From contig CALRKA020000001.1 of the NCBI GenBank assembly GCA_943367815.1, positions 372,001 to 436,000 of the forward strand: DNA of 64,000 nucleotides, read 5' to 3'. Under the pieces are notes generated by a model, which saw nothing but the letters and a program-made list of their open reading frames with translations, was not told the DNA's origin and did not search any database. The stretch comes from Cyanobium sp943367815 (lineage in GTDB: Bacteria; Cyanobacteriota; Cyanobacteriia; PCC-6307; Cyanobiaceae). Shown here one piece after another: positions 26,772-35,745 of this stretch. The translations under genes and the position numbers were made by a program. Within the stretch, counting starts at the first letter, position 1. The number at the start of each line of letters is the position of its first letter.

Positions 26772-28133
26772 TTGGCGCCACAGCCGTTGTCCTCCCCCGC
26801 GAGCGTCGATGCGAGCGCAGCCGCGTTGCCGGCGCCCCTGGTGCTGCCGGCCGGCGGCAGCCTGCGGGGCCATGTGACGGTGCCCGGCGACAAGTCGATC
26901 TCCCACCGTTCGCTCCTGTTCGGGGCCATCGCCGAGGGCACCACCCGCATCGAGGGGCTGCTGCCCGCCGAGGACCCCCTCAGCACCGCCGCCTGCCTGC
27001 GGGCCATGGGCGTCACGGTCTCGCCGATCGTGGACGGCCAGGCGGTGACCGTCGAGGGGGTGGGCCTGGACGGACTGCGGGAGCCCGCCGACGTGCTCGA
27101 CTGCGGCAACTCCGGCACCACCATGCGGCTGATGCTGGGCTTGCTGGCCGGCCGGGCGGGGCGCCACTTCGTGCTCAACGGCGACGCTTCACTGCGCTCG
27201 AGGCCGATGCGACGGGTGGGGGCCCCCCTGGCCCAGATGGGCGCCAGGATCCAGGGGCGCGAGGACGGCAACCTGGCCCCCCTGGCGGTGCAGGGGCAGA
27301 CCCTGCACGGCAGCGTCATCGGCACGTCGGTGGCCTCGGCCCAGGTCAAGAGCGCCCTGCTGCTGGCCGCCCTGACGGCGAACGGGCCCACCACCGTGAT
27401 CGAGCCGGCCCCCACCCGCGACCACAGCGAGCGGATGCTGCGGGCCTTCGGCGCCGACCTGGTGGTGGATGGTGACCAGGGGCGGTTCATCACCGTCCGG
27501 CCCGGACCCTCCCTGCGGGGCCAGACCGTGGTGGTGCCCGGCGACATCAGCTCCGCCGCGTTCTGGCTGGTGGCGGCGGCGATCACCCCGGGGGCCGATC
27601 TGACGATCGAGAACGTGGGGCTCAACCCCAGCCGCACCGGCATCCTCGATGTGCTGGCCGAAATGGGCGCCCGGATCACCGTGCTCAACAGCCGCGACGT
27701 GGCCGGCGAGCCGGTGGGGGATCTCCGCGTCCAGCACGGGCCGCTGCGGGCCTTCCGCATCGAGGAGCCGATGATCCCCCGCCTGGTGGACGAGATCCCC
27801 GTGCTGGCGGTGGCGGCCTGCTGCGCCGAAGGCCTGAGCCGCATCAGCGGCGCGGCGGAGCTGCGGGTGAAGGAGACCGACCGCCTGGCGGTGATGGCCC
27901 GCCAGCTGACGGCGATGGGGGCCCGGCTTGAGGAGCACGGCGATGGCCTCAGCATCGAAGGTCCCACCCCGCTGCACGGGGCGGAGGTGGACAGCGAGAC
28001 GGATCACCGGGTGGCGATGAGCCTGGCGGTGGCCTCCCTGGTGGCCCGGGGCGACACCCGCCTGGCGCGGCCAGAGGCGGCCGCCGTCTCCTACCCCGGC
28101 TTCTGGGATGACCTGGCCCGCCTGCGGCACTGA
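26772..28133 (+). CDS. aroA: 3-phosphoshikimate 1-carboxyvinyltransferase (EPSP synthase)
   Basis: Shikimate pathway enzyme joining PEP to shikimate 3-phosphate. Motifs: VPGDKSISHRSLLFGAIAEG, LDCGNSGTTMRLMLGLLAG, LNGDASLRSRPMRR, PGDISSAAFWLVAAAI, LRVKETDRLAVMARQL. The LLAG after the NSGTTMRL loop suggests the class II (glyphosate-tolerant) branch, where Gly is replaced by Ala. No ATG at the 5' end: TTG 26772 gives 453 residues; TTG 26826 and GTG 26841 give lengths closer to the family core. Confidence 0.95.
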   Translation: MAPQPLSSPASVDASAAALPAPLVLPAGGSLRGHVTVPGDKSISHRSLLFGAIAEGTTRIEGLLPAEDPLSTAACLRAMGVTVSPIVDGQAVTVEGVGLDGLREPADVLDCGNSGTTMRLMLGLLAGRAGRHFVLNGDASLRSRPMRRVGAPLAQMGARIQGREDGNLAPLAVQGQTLHGSVIGTSVASAQVKSALLLAALTANGPTTVIEPAPTRDHSERMLRAFGADLVVDGDQGRFITVRPGPSLRGQTVVVPGDISSAAFWLVAAAITPGADLTIENVGLNPSRTGILDVLAEMGARITVLNSRDVAGEPVGDLRVQHGPLRAFRIEEPMIPRLVDEIPVLAVAACCAEGLSRISGAAELRVKETDRLAVMARQLTAMGARLEEHGDGLSIEGPTPLHGAEVDSETDHRVAMSLAVASLVARGDTRLARPEAAAVSYPGFWDDLARLRH

Positions 28134-29034
28134 GACGGCAGAGCCGGAACCGGCGCCCGAGCTGCTGCCCCGGCGGGGGCGCGACGGCAGCTTCAGCCTC
28201 TACAGCCGCGCCTGTGACGAGGGCTTCCACAGTGCCGCCGGGGCCCTGCGCGAGGCCAACGAGAAGTTCGTGGTCCCGGCGGCGCTGGAGCGCTTCGCCC
28301 CGGGCCGGGAGCTGGTGGTGGCGGAGGTGGCCGTCGGCACCGGCACCAACACGGCCGCCCTGCTCGCCGCCGTCGCCAGCGCCGGGCTGGAGCTGGACTG
28401 GTGGGGCCTGGAGCTGGACCCCCGGCCCCTGGCCCTGGCCCTGGCGGACGACGGCTTCCGGTCCCAGTGGCCCGCCGCGGTGACCGGCCGGCTGGAGGGC
28501 CTTGGCGGGGGCGACCGTCTGCTGCTTGGCGATGCCCGCCGGCGGCTGCCGGAACTGCTGGACACGCTGGCCGGTCGCTGCGACCTGGTGCTGCTGGACG
28601 CCTTCTCCCCCCAGCGCTGCCCCCAGCTCTGGAGCCTGGATTTTCTCGAGAAGCTGGTGCGGCTGCTGCGGCCCGACGGCCGGCTGCTCACCTACAGCTC
28701 CGCGGCGGCGCTGCGCCGCACTCTGCTGGAGCTGGGGATGGAGTTGCGGGCGCTCCGGCCCGCAGCCGACGAGCCGGAACGCTGGAGCGCCGGGACGGCG
28801 GCCAGCTTCACGCCCGTGCCCGCACATCCATCCCTGCGCCCCCTGGAGCCGTTCGAACGGGAGCACCTGGCCAGCCGCGCCGGCGTGCCCTACCGGGACC
28901 CCACCGGCACCGCCAGCGCCGCCGAGATCCTGGCCCGGCGCCGCCGGGAGCAGGAGCGGAGCGACGCCCCGCCGGCCCGGGTGCCGCGGCACCCGGGCCC
29001 CGCCGGACTGGGCCGCTACGAAGGGCACCGGTAG
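28108..29034 (+). CDS. MnmD/MnmC-like tRNA U34 methyltransferase (DUF752 type)
   Basis: SAM methyltransferase matching the MnmD half of E. coli MnmC, which completes mnm5(s2)U34 in tRNA: SLYSRACDEGFHSAAGALREANEKFV, VAEVAVGTGTNTAALLAA, and the DAFSPQRCPQLWSLDFLEKLVRLLRPDGRLLTYS block. 308 residues. No flavin oxidase half is fused, as in Gram-positive bacteria and most cyanobacteria. The ATG lies 26 bp inside aroA in another frame. Confidence 0.87.
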   Translation: MTWPACGTETAEPEPAPELLPRRGRDGSFSLYSRACDEGFHSAAGALREANEKFVVPAALERFAPGRELVVAEVAVGTGTNTAALLAAVASAGLELDWWGLELDPRPLALALADDGFRSQWPAAVTGRLEGLGGGDRLLLGDARRRLPELLDTLAGRCDLVLLDAFSPQRCPQLWSLDFLEKLVRLLRPDGRLLTYSSAAALRRTLLELGMELRALRPAADEPERWSAGTAASFTPVPAHPSLRPLEPFEREHLASRAGVPYRDPTGTASAAEILARRRREQERSDAPPARVPRHPGPAGLGRYEGHR

Positions 29035-29063
29035 ATTCCGGCGCAGACGCCCCGCCGCCGCCG

Positions 29064-30440
29064 ATGCTCGCCGTTGCCGTCCTGGCCGCCGGGAAAGGGA
29101 CCCGCATGAAGAGTGCCCTCCCGAAGGTGCTCCAGCCCCTGGCCGGCGCGACCCTGGTGGAGAGGGTGCTGGGCAGCTGCCACCGGCTGGCGCCCGACCG
29201 CCAGCTGCTGGTGGTGGGGCACCAGGCCGAGAGGGTCGAGCACACCCTCACCGACGTCGAGGGCCTGGAGTTCGTGCTGCAGCAACCCCAGAACGGCACC
29301 GGCCATGCGGTGCAGCAGCTGCTCGGGCCGCTGGAGGGCTTTGAGGGCGAGCTGCTGGTGCTCAACGGCGACGTGCCCCTGCTGCGGCCGGAGACCCTGG
29401 AATCCCTGCTCTCCACCCATCGGACCAGTGGTGCCGCCGTGACCCTGCTCACCGCCCGGCTGGCGGACCCGAGCGGCTACGGCCGCGTCTTCGCCGACGC
29501 GGCAGGCCAGGTGAGCGGCATCGTGGAGCATCGCGACTGCAACCCCGAGCAGCTCGGCAACACCCTCACCAATGCGGGCATCTACTGCTTCGACTGGGCC
29601 CGACTGGCCACCGTGCTGCCCAGCCTGAGCACCGACAACGACCAGGGCGAGCTCTATCTCACCGACACCGTGGCCCTGCTGCGGCCCGCCATGCACATGG
29701 AGGTGGGCGACCCGGACGAGGTGGCCGGCATCAACGACCGCCAGCAGCTGGCCCACTGCGAGTCGGTGCTGCAGGACCGGCTGCGGCGCCACTGGATGGC
29801 GGAGGGGGTGAGCTTCACCGATCCCGCCAGCTGCACCCTCAGCGAGCACACCCGCTTCGGCCGCGACGTGCTGGTGGAGCCCCAGTGCCACTTCCGTGGA
29901 GCCAGCAGCATCGGCGACGGCTGCCGCATCGGCCCCGGCTGCCTGATCGAGAACAGCCAGCTGGGCTCCGGGGTGGAGGTGATCCATTCGGTGCTGCGCG
30001 ACAGCCACGTGGAACCCGGCTGCGCGATCGGCCCCTTCGCCCAGCTGCGGGCCGGCAGCCACCTGGGCGCCGACTGCCGCATCGGCAACTTCGTGGAGGT
30101 GAAGAACAGCCGGCTGGGGGAGGGCTGCAAGGCCAACCACCTCAGCTACCTCGGCGATGCCGACCTCGGCGCCGAGGTGAACATCGGGGCGGGAACGATC
30201 ACCGCCAACTTCGACGGGGTGCGCAAGCACCGCACCGTGATCGGCGGCGGCAGCAAGACCGGAGCCAATTCGGTGCTGGTGGCGCCGATCACCCTCGGGG
30301 AGGGGGTGACGGTGGGGGCGGGCTCCACCCTCACCAAGGACGTGCCCGCCGGGGCCCTGGCCCTGGGCCGGGCCCGCCAGCTGGTGAAGGAGAACTGGAA
30401 CCCCACCAGCCCCCGCCAGGAGCAGGGGGTGGCGGGCTGA
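29064..30440 (+). CDS. glmU: Bifunctional N-acetylglucosamine-1-phosphate uridyltransferase / glucosamine-1-phosphate acetyltransferase
   Basis: Makes UDP-GlcNAc for peptidoglycan and lipopolysaccharide. N-terminal nucleotidyltransferase: AVLAAGKGTRMKSALPKVL, QNGTGHAVQQ, NGDVPLL. C-terminal left-handed beta helix from about residue 250 with hexapeptide repeats, FVEVKNSRLGEGCKANHLSYLGDADLG, NIGAGTITANFDG, KHRTVIGGGSKTGANSVL. 458 residues, the normal length, ATG at 29064. Confidence 0.97.
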   Translation: MLAVAVLAAGKGTRMKSALPKVLQPLAGATLVERVLGSCHRLAPDRQLLVVGHQAERVEHTLTDVEGLEFVLQQPQNGTGHAVQQLLGPLEGFEGELLVLNGDVPLLRPETLESLLSTHRTSGAAVTLLTARLADPSGYGRVFADAAGQVSGIVEHRDCNPEQLGNTLTNAGIYCFDWARLATVLPSLSTDNDQGELYLTDTVALLRPAMHMEVGDPDEVAGINDRQQLAHCESVLQDRLRRHWMAEGVSFTDPASCTLSEHTRFGRDVLVEPQCHFRGASSIGDGCRIGPGCLIENSQLGSGVEVIHSVLRDSHVEPGCAIGPFAQLRAGSHLGADCRIGNFVEVKNSRLGEGCKANHLSYLGDADLGAEVNIGAGTITANFDGVRKHRTVIGGGSKTGANSVLVAPITLGEGVTVGAGSTLTKDVPAGALALGRARQLVKENWNPTSPRQEQGVAG

Positions 30441-30457
30441 ATCCAGGATTCCTGGCC

Positions 30458-30463
30458 TAATCT
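30458..30463 (+). promoter_or_regulatory. Candidate -10 element TAATCT for the glyoxalase-like gene
   Basis: TAATCT lies 23 nt before the ATG at 30487 in the 46-bp gap after glmU, at the same distance as other candidate -10 elements in the window. Confidence 0.3.
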
Positions 30464-30486
30464 CAACCCATGACAATGCTGGACCC

Positions 30487-30858
30487 ATGGCCATCAATCC
30501 CGTCATCTGGTTTGAGCTCTATGTCGACGACATGGCCCGGGCCCGGGCCTTCTACGAGACCGTGTTCCAGCTGACGCTGGAGCCCATGTCCGATGCAGGC
30601 ATGGAGTACTACGCCTTCCCGATGCAGGACGACAAGGTGGGGGCCGGCGGGGCCCTGGCCAAGATGGAGGGCATGGCACCGGGCGGTGGCGGCACCCTGA
30701 TCTATTTCCACTGCGACGACTGCGCCGTGGAGGAAAGCCGGGTCGCGGGCGCCGGCGGCACCGTGATCAAGCCGAAGATGTCGATCGGCGCCTACGGCTT
30801 CATGAGCCTGGTGCTCGACACCGAAGGGAACACGATTGGGCTCCACTCCCAGGCGTGA
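30487..30858 (+). CDS. VOC-family (glyoxalase/bleomycin-resistance fold) protein
   Basis: 123 residues with two beta-alpha-beta-beta-beta units: FELYVDDMARARAFYETVFQ at the start and VEESRVAGAGGTVIKPKMSIG..GFMSLVLDTEGNTIGLHS at the end. This is the VOC pattern for small metal-dependent enzymes or binding proteins. Substrate unknown. Its stop overlaps the next GTG start (GTGA). Confidence 0.9.
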   Translation: MAINPVIWFELYVDDMARARAFYETVFQLTLEPMSDAGMEYYAFPMQDDKVGAGGALAKMEGMAPGGGGTLIYFHCDDCAVEESRVAGAGGTVIKPKMSIGAYGFMSLVLDTEGNTIGLHSQA

Positions 30859-31427
30859 GCGCCACGGGCCCGGCACCGCGCTTCCGCTGGTGGCACGGCG
30901 CCGCGATCCTGGTTGCTGCCAATGCGGTCAGCTTCTGGCCGGCGGGCGTGCTGGGTGACGCCGCCTTCTACACCAGCTTCCGCCTGCCCCCCTACGCCCC
31001 GCCGGACTGGCTGTTCGCGCCCCTGTGGCTGGTGCTGAACATCACCTCCCTGGTCGCCCTGGCGCGGGTGGCCAACCTCCATATGGAGGACTGTGCTGGC
31101 CGGCTCCAGGGGGACACGGCCGGCCGGCGCCGGGGGCTGGTGCTGGTCTCGGAAGGGGTGGGGTGGCTGCTGTTCGCCGTGTTCACCACGCTCTTCTTCT
31201 GGCTGCACAGCCCGGTGCTGGCGGCGGCGGACACGGTGGCGGGCCTGCTGGTGGCGGTGGTGAGCGTGGCGGCGGCGGCCAGCCTGGATCGGCCCGCCGC
31301 CGGACTGATCGGCCTAAGGCTCCTGTGGCTGCTGCTGGCCAGTGCCGTGGCGGTGAGCGTGGCCCTGCAGAACCCCGACCCTTTCCTATCCGCCGCCCCG
31401 GCGCCAGGTGTGGAAGCGCTCCAGTAG
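30855..31427 (+). CDS. TspO/MBR-family membrane protein (190 aa)
   Basis: Five predicted membrane helices. The motif SFRLPPYAPPDWLFAPLWLVLNIT matches the conserved P-P-WLF-P-W-LN core of TspO family proteins, while the helix-3 and helix-5 aromatic pattern is weaker. GTG at 30855 overlaps the glyoxalase stop by 4 bp. The last 42 bp overlap the convergent fusion gene, so the C-terminal tail may be poorly conserved. Confidence 0.75.
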   Translation: MSATGPAPRFRWWHGAAILVAANAVSFWPAGVLGDAAFYTSFRLPPYAPPDWLFAPLWLVLNITSLVALARVANLHMEDCAGRLQGDTAGRRRGLVLVSEGVGWLLFAVFTTLFFWLHSPVLAAADTVAGLLVAVVSVAAAASLDRPAAGLIGLRLLWLLLASAVAVSVALQNPDPFLSAAPAPGVEALQ

Positions 31428-33581
31428 GGCCAGGGTGCGCTGGGGGGCATGGGCCTTCTTCCAGCTTCCGGCGACGTACTTGTTGGCTTCGGCCAGGGTG
31501 GGATAGGCGTGCATCGTGCCCAGCACCTTGCCCAGGCCCAGGTTCCAACGCATCGCCAGGACGAATTCGGCCAGCAGCTCCCCAGCCTGCTCCGCCACGA
31601 TCGTCACCCCCAGGATCCGGTCCCTGCCGGGCACGGTCAGCACCGTCACGAAGCCGGTCTCGGCCGATTCGACGATGGCCCGATCCAGCTCGGCCAGGGG
31701 GAATCGGGTGACCTCGAAGGCCACCCCCCGGGCGGTGGCCTCGGTCTCGCTCAGGCCCACCCGGGCCACCTCCGGGTCGGTGAAGGTGGTGCGCGGGATG
31801 ACGCGGCCGTCGACGGCGAAGCGCACCGGATCGAACAGCCCGTTCACCGCCGCGTACCAGGCCTGATGGGCCGCGGTGTGGGTGAACTGCCAGGGACCGG
31901 CGGCGTCGCCGGCGGCATAGATGTTGGGGTAGAGGGTCTGGAGGTGGGGGTCGGTGTCGATGGTGCGGCCGGTGGGGATGCCCAGGGCCTCGAGGCCGTG
32001 GCCCTCCAGCCGGGCCTGGCGCCCCACGGCGCAGAGCAGTTCATCGGCCACCAGACGCAGGGTGGCGCCGCCCACCGCCAGCTGCACCTGCACGCCACCG
32101 GAGGCGGCGGGCCCCACCCACTCCACCCTGCAACCGGTGTGGACCCGCACCCCGTCACGCTCCAGTACCTCGCGCAGCAGCGCGCCCACCTCGGGATCCT
32201 CATGGGGCAGCAGGCGGTCGTTGCGCTGCAGCAGGGTCACCGGCAGGCCGAGCTGGGCCAGGGCCTGGGCCAGTTCGCAGCCCACCGGGCCGCCGCCCAG
32301 CACCACCAGGCTCGGCCTCGGGGAGGGGTGCTCGGCCAACGCGTCCCAGAGGGTCTCACTGGTGAGCACCCGCACCGTCTCGATGCCGGGCAGGGGGGGG
32401 ATCACCGGCGCGGCGCCGGTGGCCAGCACGATGGCGCGGGCCGTGAGCACGGACTCCGTGCCATCAGCGGCGGTGATCGCCACCGACCAGGGGCTGATCA
32501 GGCGGGCCTGGCCAAGGCGCACGTCCACCCCGAGGGCCGTGTAGCGCTCGACGCTGTCGTGGGGGGCGACGGCCGCCACCTTCTGGCGCACCCGCTCCAG
32601 CACCCGGCGCAGCTCCACCCGGGGTTCCTGGGGGGTCAGGCCGTAGCGGTCGGCGTGGCGCAGGCGGGCAGCGAGGCGGGCCGTGCTGATCAGGGCCTTG
32701 CTGGGCACGCAGCCGGTGTTGAGGCAGTCCCCGCCCATGCGGTCCCGCTCCACCAGGGTCACCTTCGCCCGCACGGTGGCGGCGATGTAGGCGGTGACCA
32801 GGCCCGCCGCCCCGGCACCGATCACGATCAGGTTGCGATCGAAGTGGCGGGGGCGGGGCCAGGGGCGGTAGAGGCGCCAGAGACGCCAGCGGCCCAGCAG
32901 CAGCTTCACGATCCAGGGCAGCAGGCCCAGCAGGGCGAAGGACGCCAGCAGGGCCGGCGAGAGGAGGCCGCTCAGGCTGGTGAGCTGGCCCAGCTGGGTG
33001 CCCGCATTCACGTACACGAGGGTGGCCGGCAGCATGCCCAGCTGGGAGACGAGTGCGAAGGGCAGCAGGGGCATGGGGGTGAGGCCCATCAGCAGATTCA
33101 CGAGCACAAAGGGAACCACCGGCACCAGCCGCAGGCTGAACAGGTAGGCGGTGCCGTCGCGGCGGACGCCCTCCTCAATCGGCCCCAGGCGCTGGCCGAA
33201 CCGGCGCCGCACCGGCTCCCGCAGCAGGGTGCGGGCCAGCAGACAGGCTGCCGTGGCCCCCAGGGTGGAGGCGATCGACACCAGCACCGTGCCCTGGAGC
33301 AGGCCGAAGATGGCGCCCCCCGCCAGGGTGAGGACGGTGGCGCCGGGCAGGGAGAGGCCCGTCACCAGCACGTAGACGGCCACGAAGGCGGCGGCACTGG
33401 CCAGCGGAGCCGCCTGCCGCCAGGCGACGAGTTGGGTGCGGGAGGCCTGCAAGCCGGCGAGATCCAGCTGGCGGTACCAGCCCTGGCTGAAGAACAGGGT
33501 CACCCCAGCCAGCAGCAGGGCGATCAGCAGGAGTCGTCCCACGGATGCGCCGGTGGGGTCCTCCTGGGACGGGGGGTTCAT
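31386..33581 (-). CDS. Fusion of VTT/SNARE-associated (TVP38/DedA-like) membrane domain with FAD disulfide oxidoreductase
   Basis: 731 residues. Residues about 10-235 form a VTT membrane domain (TVP38/TMEM64 branch) with LRLVPVVPFVLVNLLMG. From about 248 comes a class I pyridine nucleotide-disulfide oxidoreductase: FAD site GAGAAG at 255-260, redox pair GGDCLNTGC with C286 and C291, NAD site VVLGGGPVGCELAQAL, second FAD motif NIYAAGDAAGPWQFTHTA, and the dimer domain. Where lipoamide dehydrogenases have HAHPT, this has HAYPT, with Tyr693 at the usual catalytic His. MerA-type enzymes also lack that His. A membrane-tethered thiol or metal reductase is a reasonable inference. Overlaps TspO by 42 bp. 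Confidence 0.92.
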   Translation of the reverse strand: MNPPSQEDPTGASVGRLLLIALLLAGVTLFFSQGWYRQLDLAGLQASRTQLVAWRQAAPLASAAAFVAVYVLVTGLSLPGATVLTLAGGAIFGLLQGTVLVSIASTLGATAACLLARTLLREPVRRRFGQRLGPIEEGVRRDGTAYLFSLRLVPVVPFVLVNLLMGLTPMPLLPFALVSQLGMLPATLVYVNAGTQLGQLTSLSGLLSPALLASFALLGLLPWIVKLLLGRWRLWRLYRPWPRPRHFDRNLIVIGAGAAGLVTAYIAATVRAKVTLVERDRMGGDCLNTGCVPSKALISTARLAARLRHADRYGLTPQEPRVELRRVLERVRQKVAAVAPHDSVERYTALGVDVRLGQARLISPWSVAITAADGTESVLTARAIVLATGAAPVIPPLPGIETVRVLTSETLWDALAEHPSPRPSLVVLGGGPVGCELAQALAQLGLPVTLLQRNDRLLPHEDPEVGALLREVLERDGVRVHTGCRVEWVGPAASGGVQVQLAVGGATLRLVADELLCAVGRQARLEGHGLEALGIPTGRTIDTDPHLQTLYPNIYAAGDAAGPWQFTHTAAHQAWYAAVNGLFDPVRFAVDGRVIPRTTFTDPEVARVGLSETEATARGVAFEVTRFPLAELDRAIVESAETGFVTVLTVPGRDRILGVTIVAEQAGELLAEFVLAMRWNLGLGKVLGTMHAYPTLAEANKYVAGSWKKAHAPQRTLALLERFHTWRRGGG

Positions 33582-34825
33582 GGCTGGCTCCCCTGGGGAT
33601 CGACCGGCGGTGGGCGCTGGATCACCGGAGCAGCGGCGGCGAGGATCGCGGCCCGGTCGCCGTTCAGGGGGGGATAAATCCGCTGGCCGTTGATCAGCCG
33701 CTTGGTCCGCTTGGCCGCCTCCCCGGTGGCGACGACCCGGCGCTCCCAGCCTTCGGTGTAGAGGGCCCCCCAGGGGCCCAGATCGAGGATGGTGGTGTAC
33801 CAGTCGATCCGCAGCGGCAGCAGCGGCAGCCCCAGCAGATCACAGACCGCGTTGTGGCCGGCGAACCGGCCCATGGGACGGCCGTGCTGACAGGACATGA
33901 CCGTGGTGTGGCCGTCCTCCAGGGCGAGGTGGGCACTGTCGCCGGCGGCGAACACGCCGCTCAGCCCCTCGACCCGCAGATCGGCATCGACCGGCAGGCG
34001 GCCGAGGGCATCGGTGGGCACGCCGCAGCCGGCGGTGAGGGGGTTGGCGCGCATCCCGGCACACCAGACCACCGTCTGCGTGGCGATGGCCTCACCGGAG
34101 TCGAAGCGGATCTCCCTGCCGTCCAGGGAAACCACCCGGACGCCGAGGCGGCACTCCACCCCCAGGGCCGCCAGGGCCGCCTCGATCACCGGCCGCGCCG
34201 ACTCCCCCATGTCCGAGCCCACCCGGGGGTTGTGGTCCACCAGCACCACCCGCACCGGCCCCGCCAGACCGGCACGCTGCCGGACCGCCCGCAGCCGGTC
34301 CGGCAGCTCGCAGGCGGCCTCGATCCCGGTCAGACCCGCCCCCACCACCACGGCCGTGAAGCGTCCGGGGCCGTCAGGGTGCTCCGTCAGGGCCTGCAGG
34401 TGCACCGCCAGCCGGGAGGCACCGCCGTAGGTGTCGATATCGAAGCCATGGTCAGCCAGGCCGGGGACCTGGGGCCGCCGCAACTCGCTGCCTAGGGCGA
34501 AGACCAGCCGGTCGTAGGTCAGCACCTGCGCGCCGGCCGGGGTATGCACGGTCACCGTCCGGCCCGTCGGATCGATGCCGCCGACCTCCCCCACCAGCCA
34601 GCGGACACCGGCGGGCGCGAGCACCGACTCCAGGGGCACCCTCAGGGGCGCCAGATCGGGCTCGTAATTGCGCACGCGGATGGCGTGGAAGGCGTCGCGA
34701 TTGACGAGCAGCACCTCGACGGCATCGGGGCCGAGGCCGCGCTGATCGAGCTGGCGGGCGGCGGCCAGGGCACTCCAGAGGCCGGCAAAGCCACCGCCGA
34801 GCACCAGGATCCGCTGGGCTCCCAT
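33578..34825 (-). CDS. NAD(P)/FAD-dependent oxidoreductase, type-2 NADH dehydrogenase-like
   Basis: 415 residues with two dinucleotide folds: RILVLGGGFAGLWSALAAAR (FAD) and FTAVVVGAGLTGIEAACELPDRL (NADH), plus the second FAD block GVFAAGDSAHL. QHGRPMGRFAGHNAVCDLLG resembles the quinone-side region of NDH-2. These enzymes pass electrons from NADH to quinones without proton pumping and are often redox sensors in cyanobacteria. The stop overlaps the fusion protein start (ATGA), so the two flavoproteins are probably co-translated. Confidence 0.9.
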   Translation of the reverse strand: MGAQRILVLGGGFAGLWSALAAARQLDQRGLGPDAVEVLLVNRDAFHAIRVRNYEPDLAPLRVPLESVLAPAGVRWLVGEVGGIDPTGRTVTVHTPAGAQVLTYDRLVFALGSELRRPQVPGLADHGFDIDTYGGASRLAVHLQALTEHPDGPGRFTAVVVGAGLTGIEAACELPDRLRAVRQRAGLAGPVRVVLVDHNPRVGSDMGESARPVIEAALAALGVECRLGVRVVSLDGREIRFDSGEAIATQTVVWCAGMRANPLTAGCGVPTDALGRLPVDADLRVEGLSGVFAAGDSAHLALEDGHTTVMSCQHGRPMGRFAGHNAVCDLLGLPLLPLRIDWYTTILDLGPWGALYTEGWERRVVATGEAAKRTKRLINGQRIYPPLNGDRAAILAAAAPVIQRPPPVDPQGSQP

Positions 34826-35182
34826 CAGGTCGTTCCGGCAAGGGGCACAGGCGTCACCGGGAGCGGATCAACCGAAGCTCAGGCTATCGAGGGCCAGGGC
34901 CTGAAGGCGGGAGCGGGGAGAAACGTGGCACGGGCGCCCTACCTCTGCCTCTGCCCCCGGCCCCGGCCCCGGCGGAGGGGTATCCCCCGGGTGCCTGGAC
35001 GGTCAGGGGCAGCCACTCCATGGAGCCGGGGAAAGGAGCGACAGAAAGAGATGGAAATGAGTGACGAAATAATGGGAAAAGAAGATAACGCTCATGCGAG
35101 GGATGTCAGGGAAAGGTTTCCGCCATCTTCGGATCATTTCAGGGGCTTAGGTTGAAGAGGTTCAAACGAGAAGGACAGGACA
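34826..35182. other. 357-bp gap with an AT-richer stretch and a possible 34-aa ORF
   Basis: The left part is ordinary GC-rich spacer and holds the upstream region of the NDH-2-like gene. From about 35030 the base composition shifts markedly towards A. A small frame at 35051-35155 (MEMSDEIMGKEDNAHARDV...) has AAGGAG 12 nt before it and codons unlike the neighbours; it could be a leader peptide or chance. TAGGTT at 35148 is the likely -10 for the DUF3122 gene. Confidence 0.5.
35148..35153 (+). promoter_or_regulatory. Candidate -10 element TAGGTT for the DUF3122 gene
   Basis: TAGGTT lies 29 nt before the TTG start at 35183, matching the TAGGTT before the ABC exporter gene. Confidence 0.45.
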
Positions 35183-35719
35183 TTGAAGACACACTTTAAC
35201 GTCACGGTGCAGAATTTACGTCGGCATCTGCATCGATTTTTCAGTATCGGAACGGCATGGATCGTTGCGGCCGGGCTTCTTTTTCTCGCCCCCGTCTTCA
35301 ACCCAGCCTCCGCCCTTGCCGATGACACGGGCAACTGGTATCTCGATGACGGCTCGGGGCACCAGCTGGGTGCCGTGCTGTTCGAGCGCTCCGACATCAA
35401 CGCGCCCTCCGGTCTGCGGCTGCGGCTGAACGCGGAAACGGCCGGGCTGAAGCTGGATCACGTCCGTCCCATGGTGATGAGCGATGGGGGCCAGCAGGCC
35501 TGGAGCCTCGACAACCGCAGCCAGGAGCTTCTGGGCGCTGCCAGCGGCGCCATCCCGGTGGGGTCCTCCCAGTACGACGCCGGTTGCCTCGATCCGATCC
35601 CTACCGACGGCATGGCGATGCGGATCACCGTGCCCAGCTCCGCCGGTGACCTGACCTTCGCCCTGGCCCCCGGCCAGGTCCAGACCATCCACTCCCTGTC
35701 GCAAGCCTGCGCCAACTAG
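35183..35719 (+). CDS. DUF3122 family exported protein (178 aa)
   Basis: Cyanobacterial DUF3122 protein. N-terminal positively charged region and hydrophobic segment IVAAGLLFLAPVFNPASALA form a signal peptide with an ALA-type cleavage site near residue 45. The mature part contains GLRLRLNAETAGLKLDHVRPMVMSDGG, the family core, and ends in QVQTIHSLSQAC. Probably periplasmic or lumenal. TTG start at 35183. The first 30 codons are AT-richer than the rest of the gene. Confidence 0.85.
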   Translation: MKTHFNVTVQNLRRHLHRFFSIGTAWIVAAGLLFLAPVFNPASALADDTGNWYLDDGSGHQLGAVLFERSDINAPSGLRLRLNAETAGLKLDHVRPMVMSDGGQQAWSLDNRSQELLGAASGAIPVGSSQYDAGCLDPIPTDGMAMRITVPSSAGDLTFALAPGQVQTIHSLSQACAN

Positions 35720-35745
35720 GACCCCGGCGATCCCACGGCTCTCTG

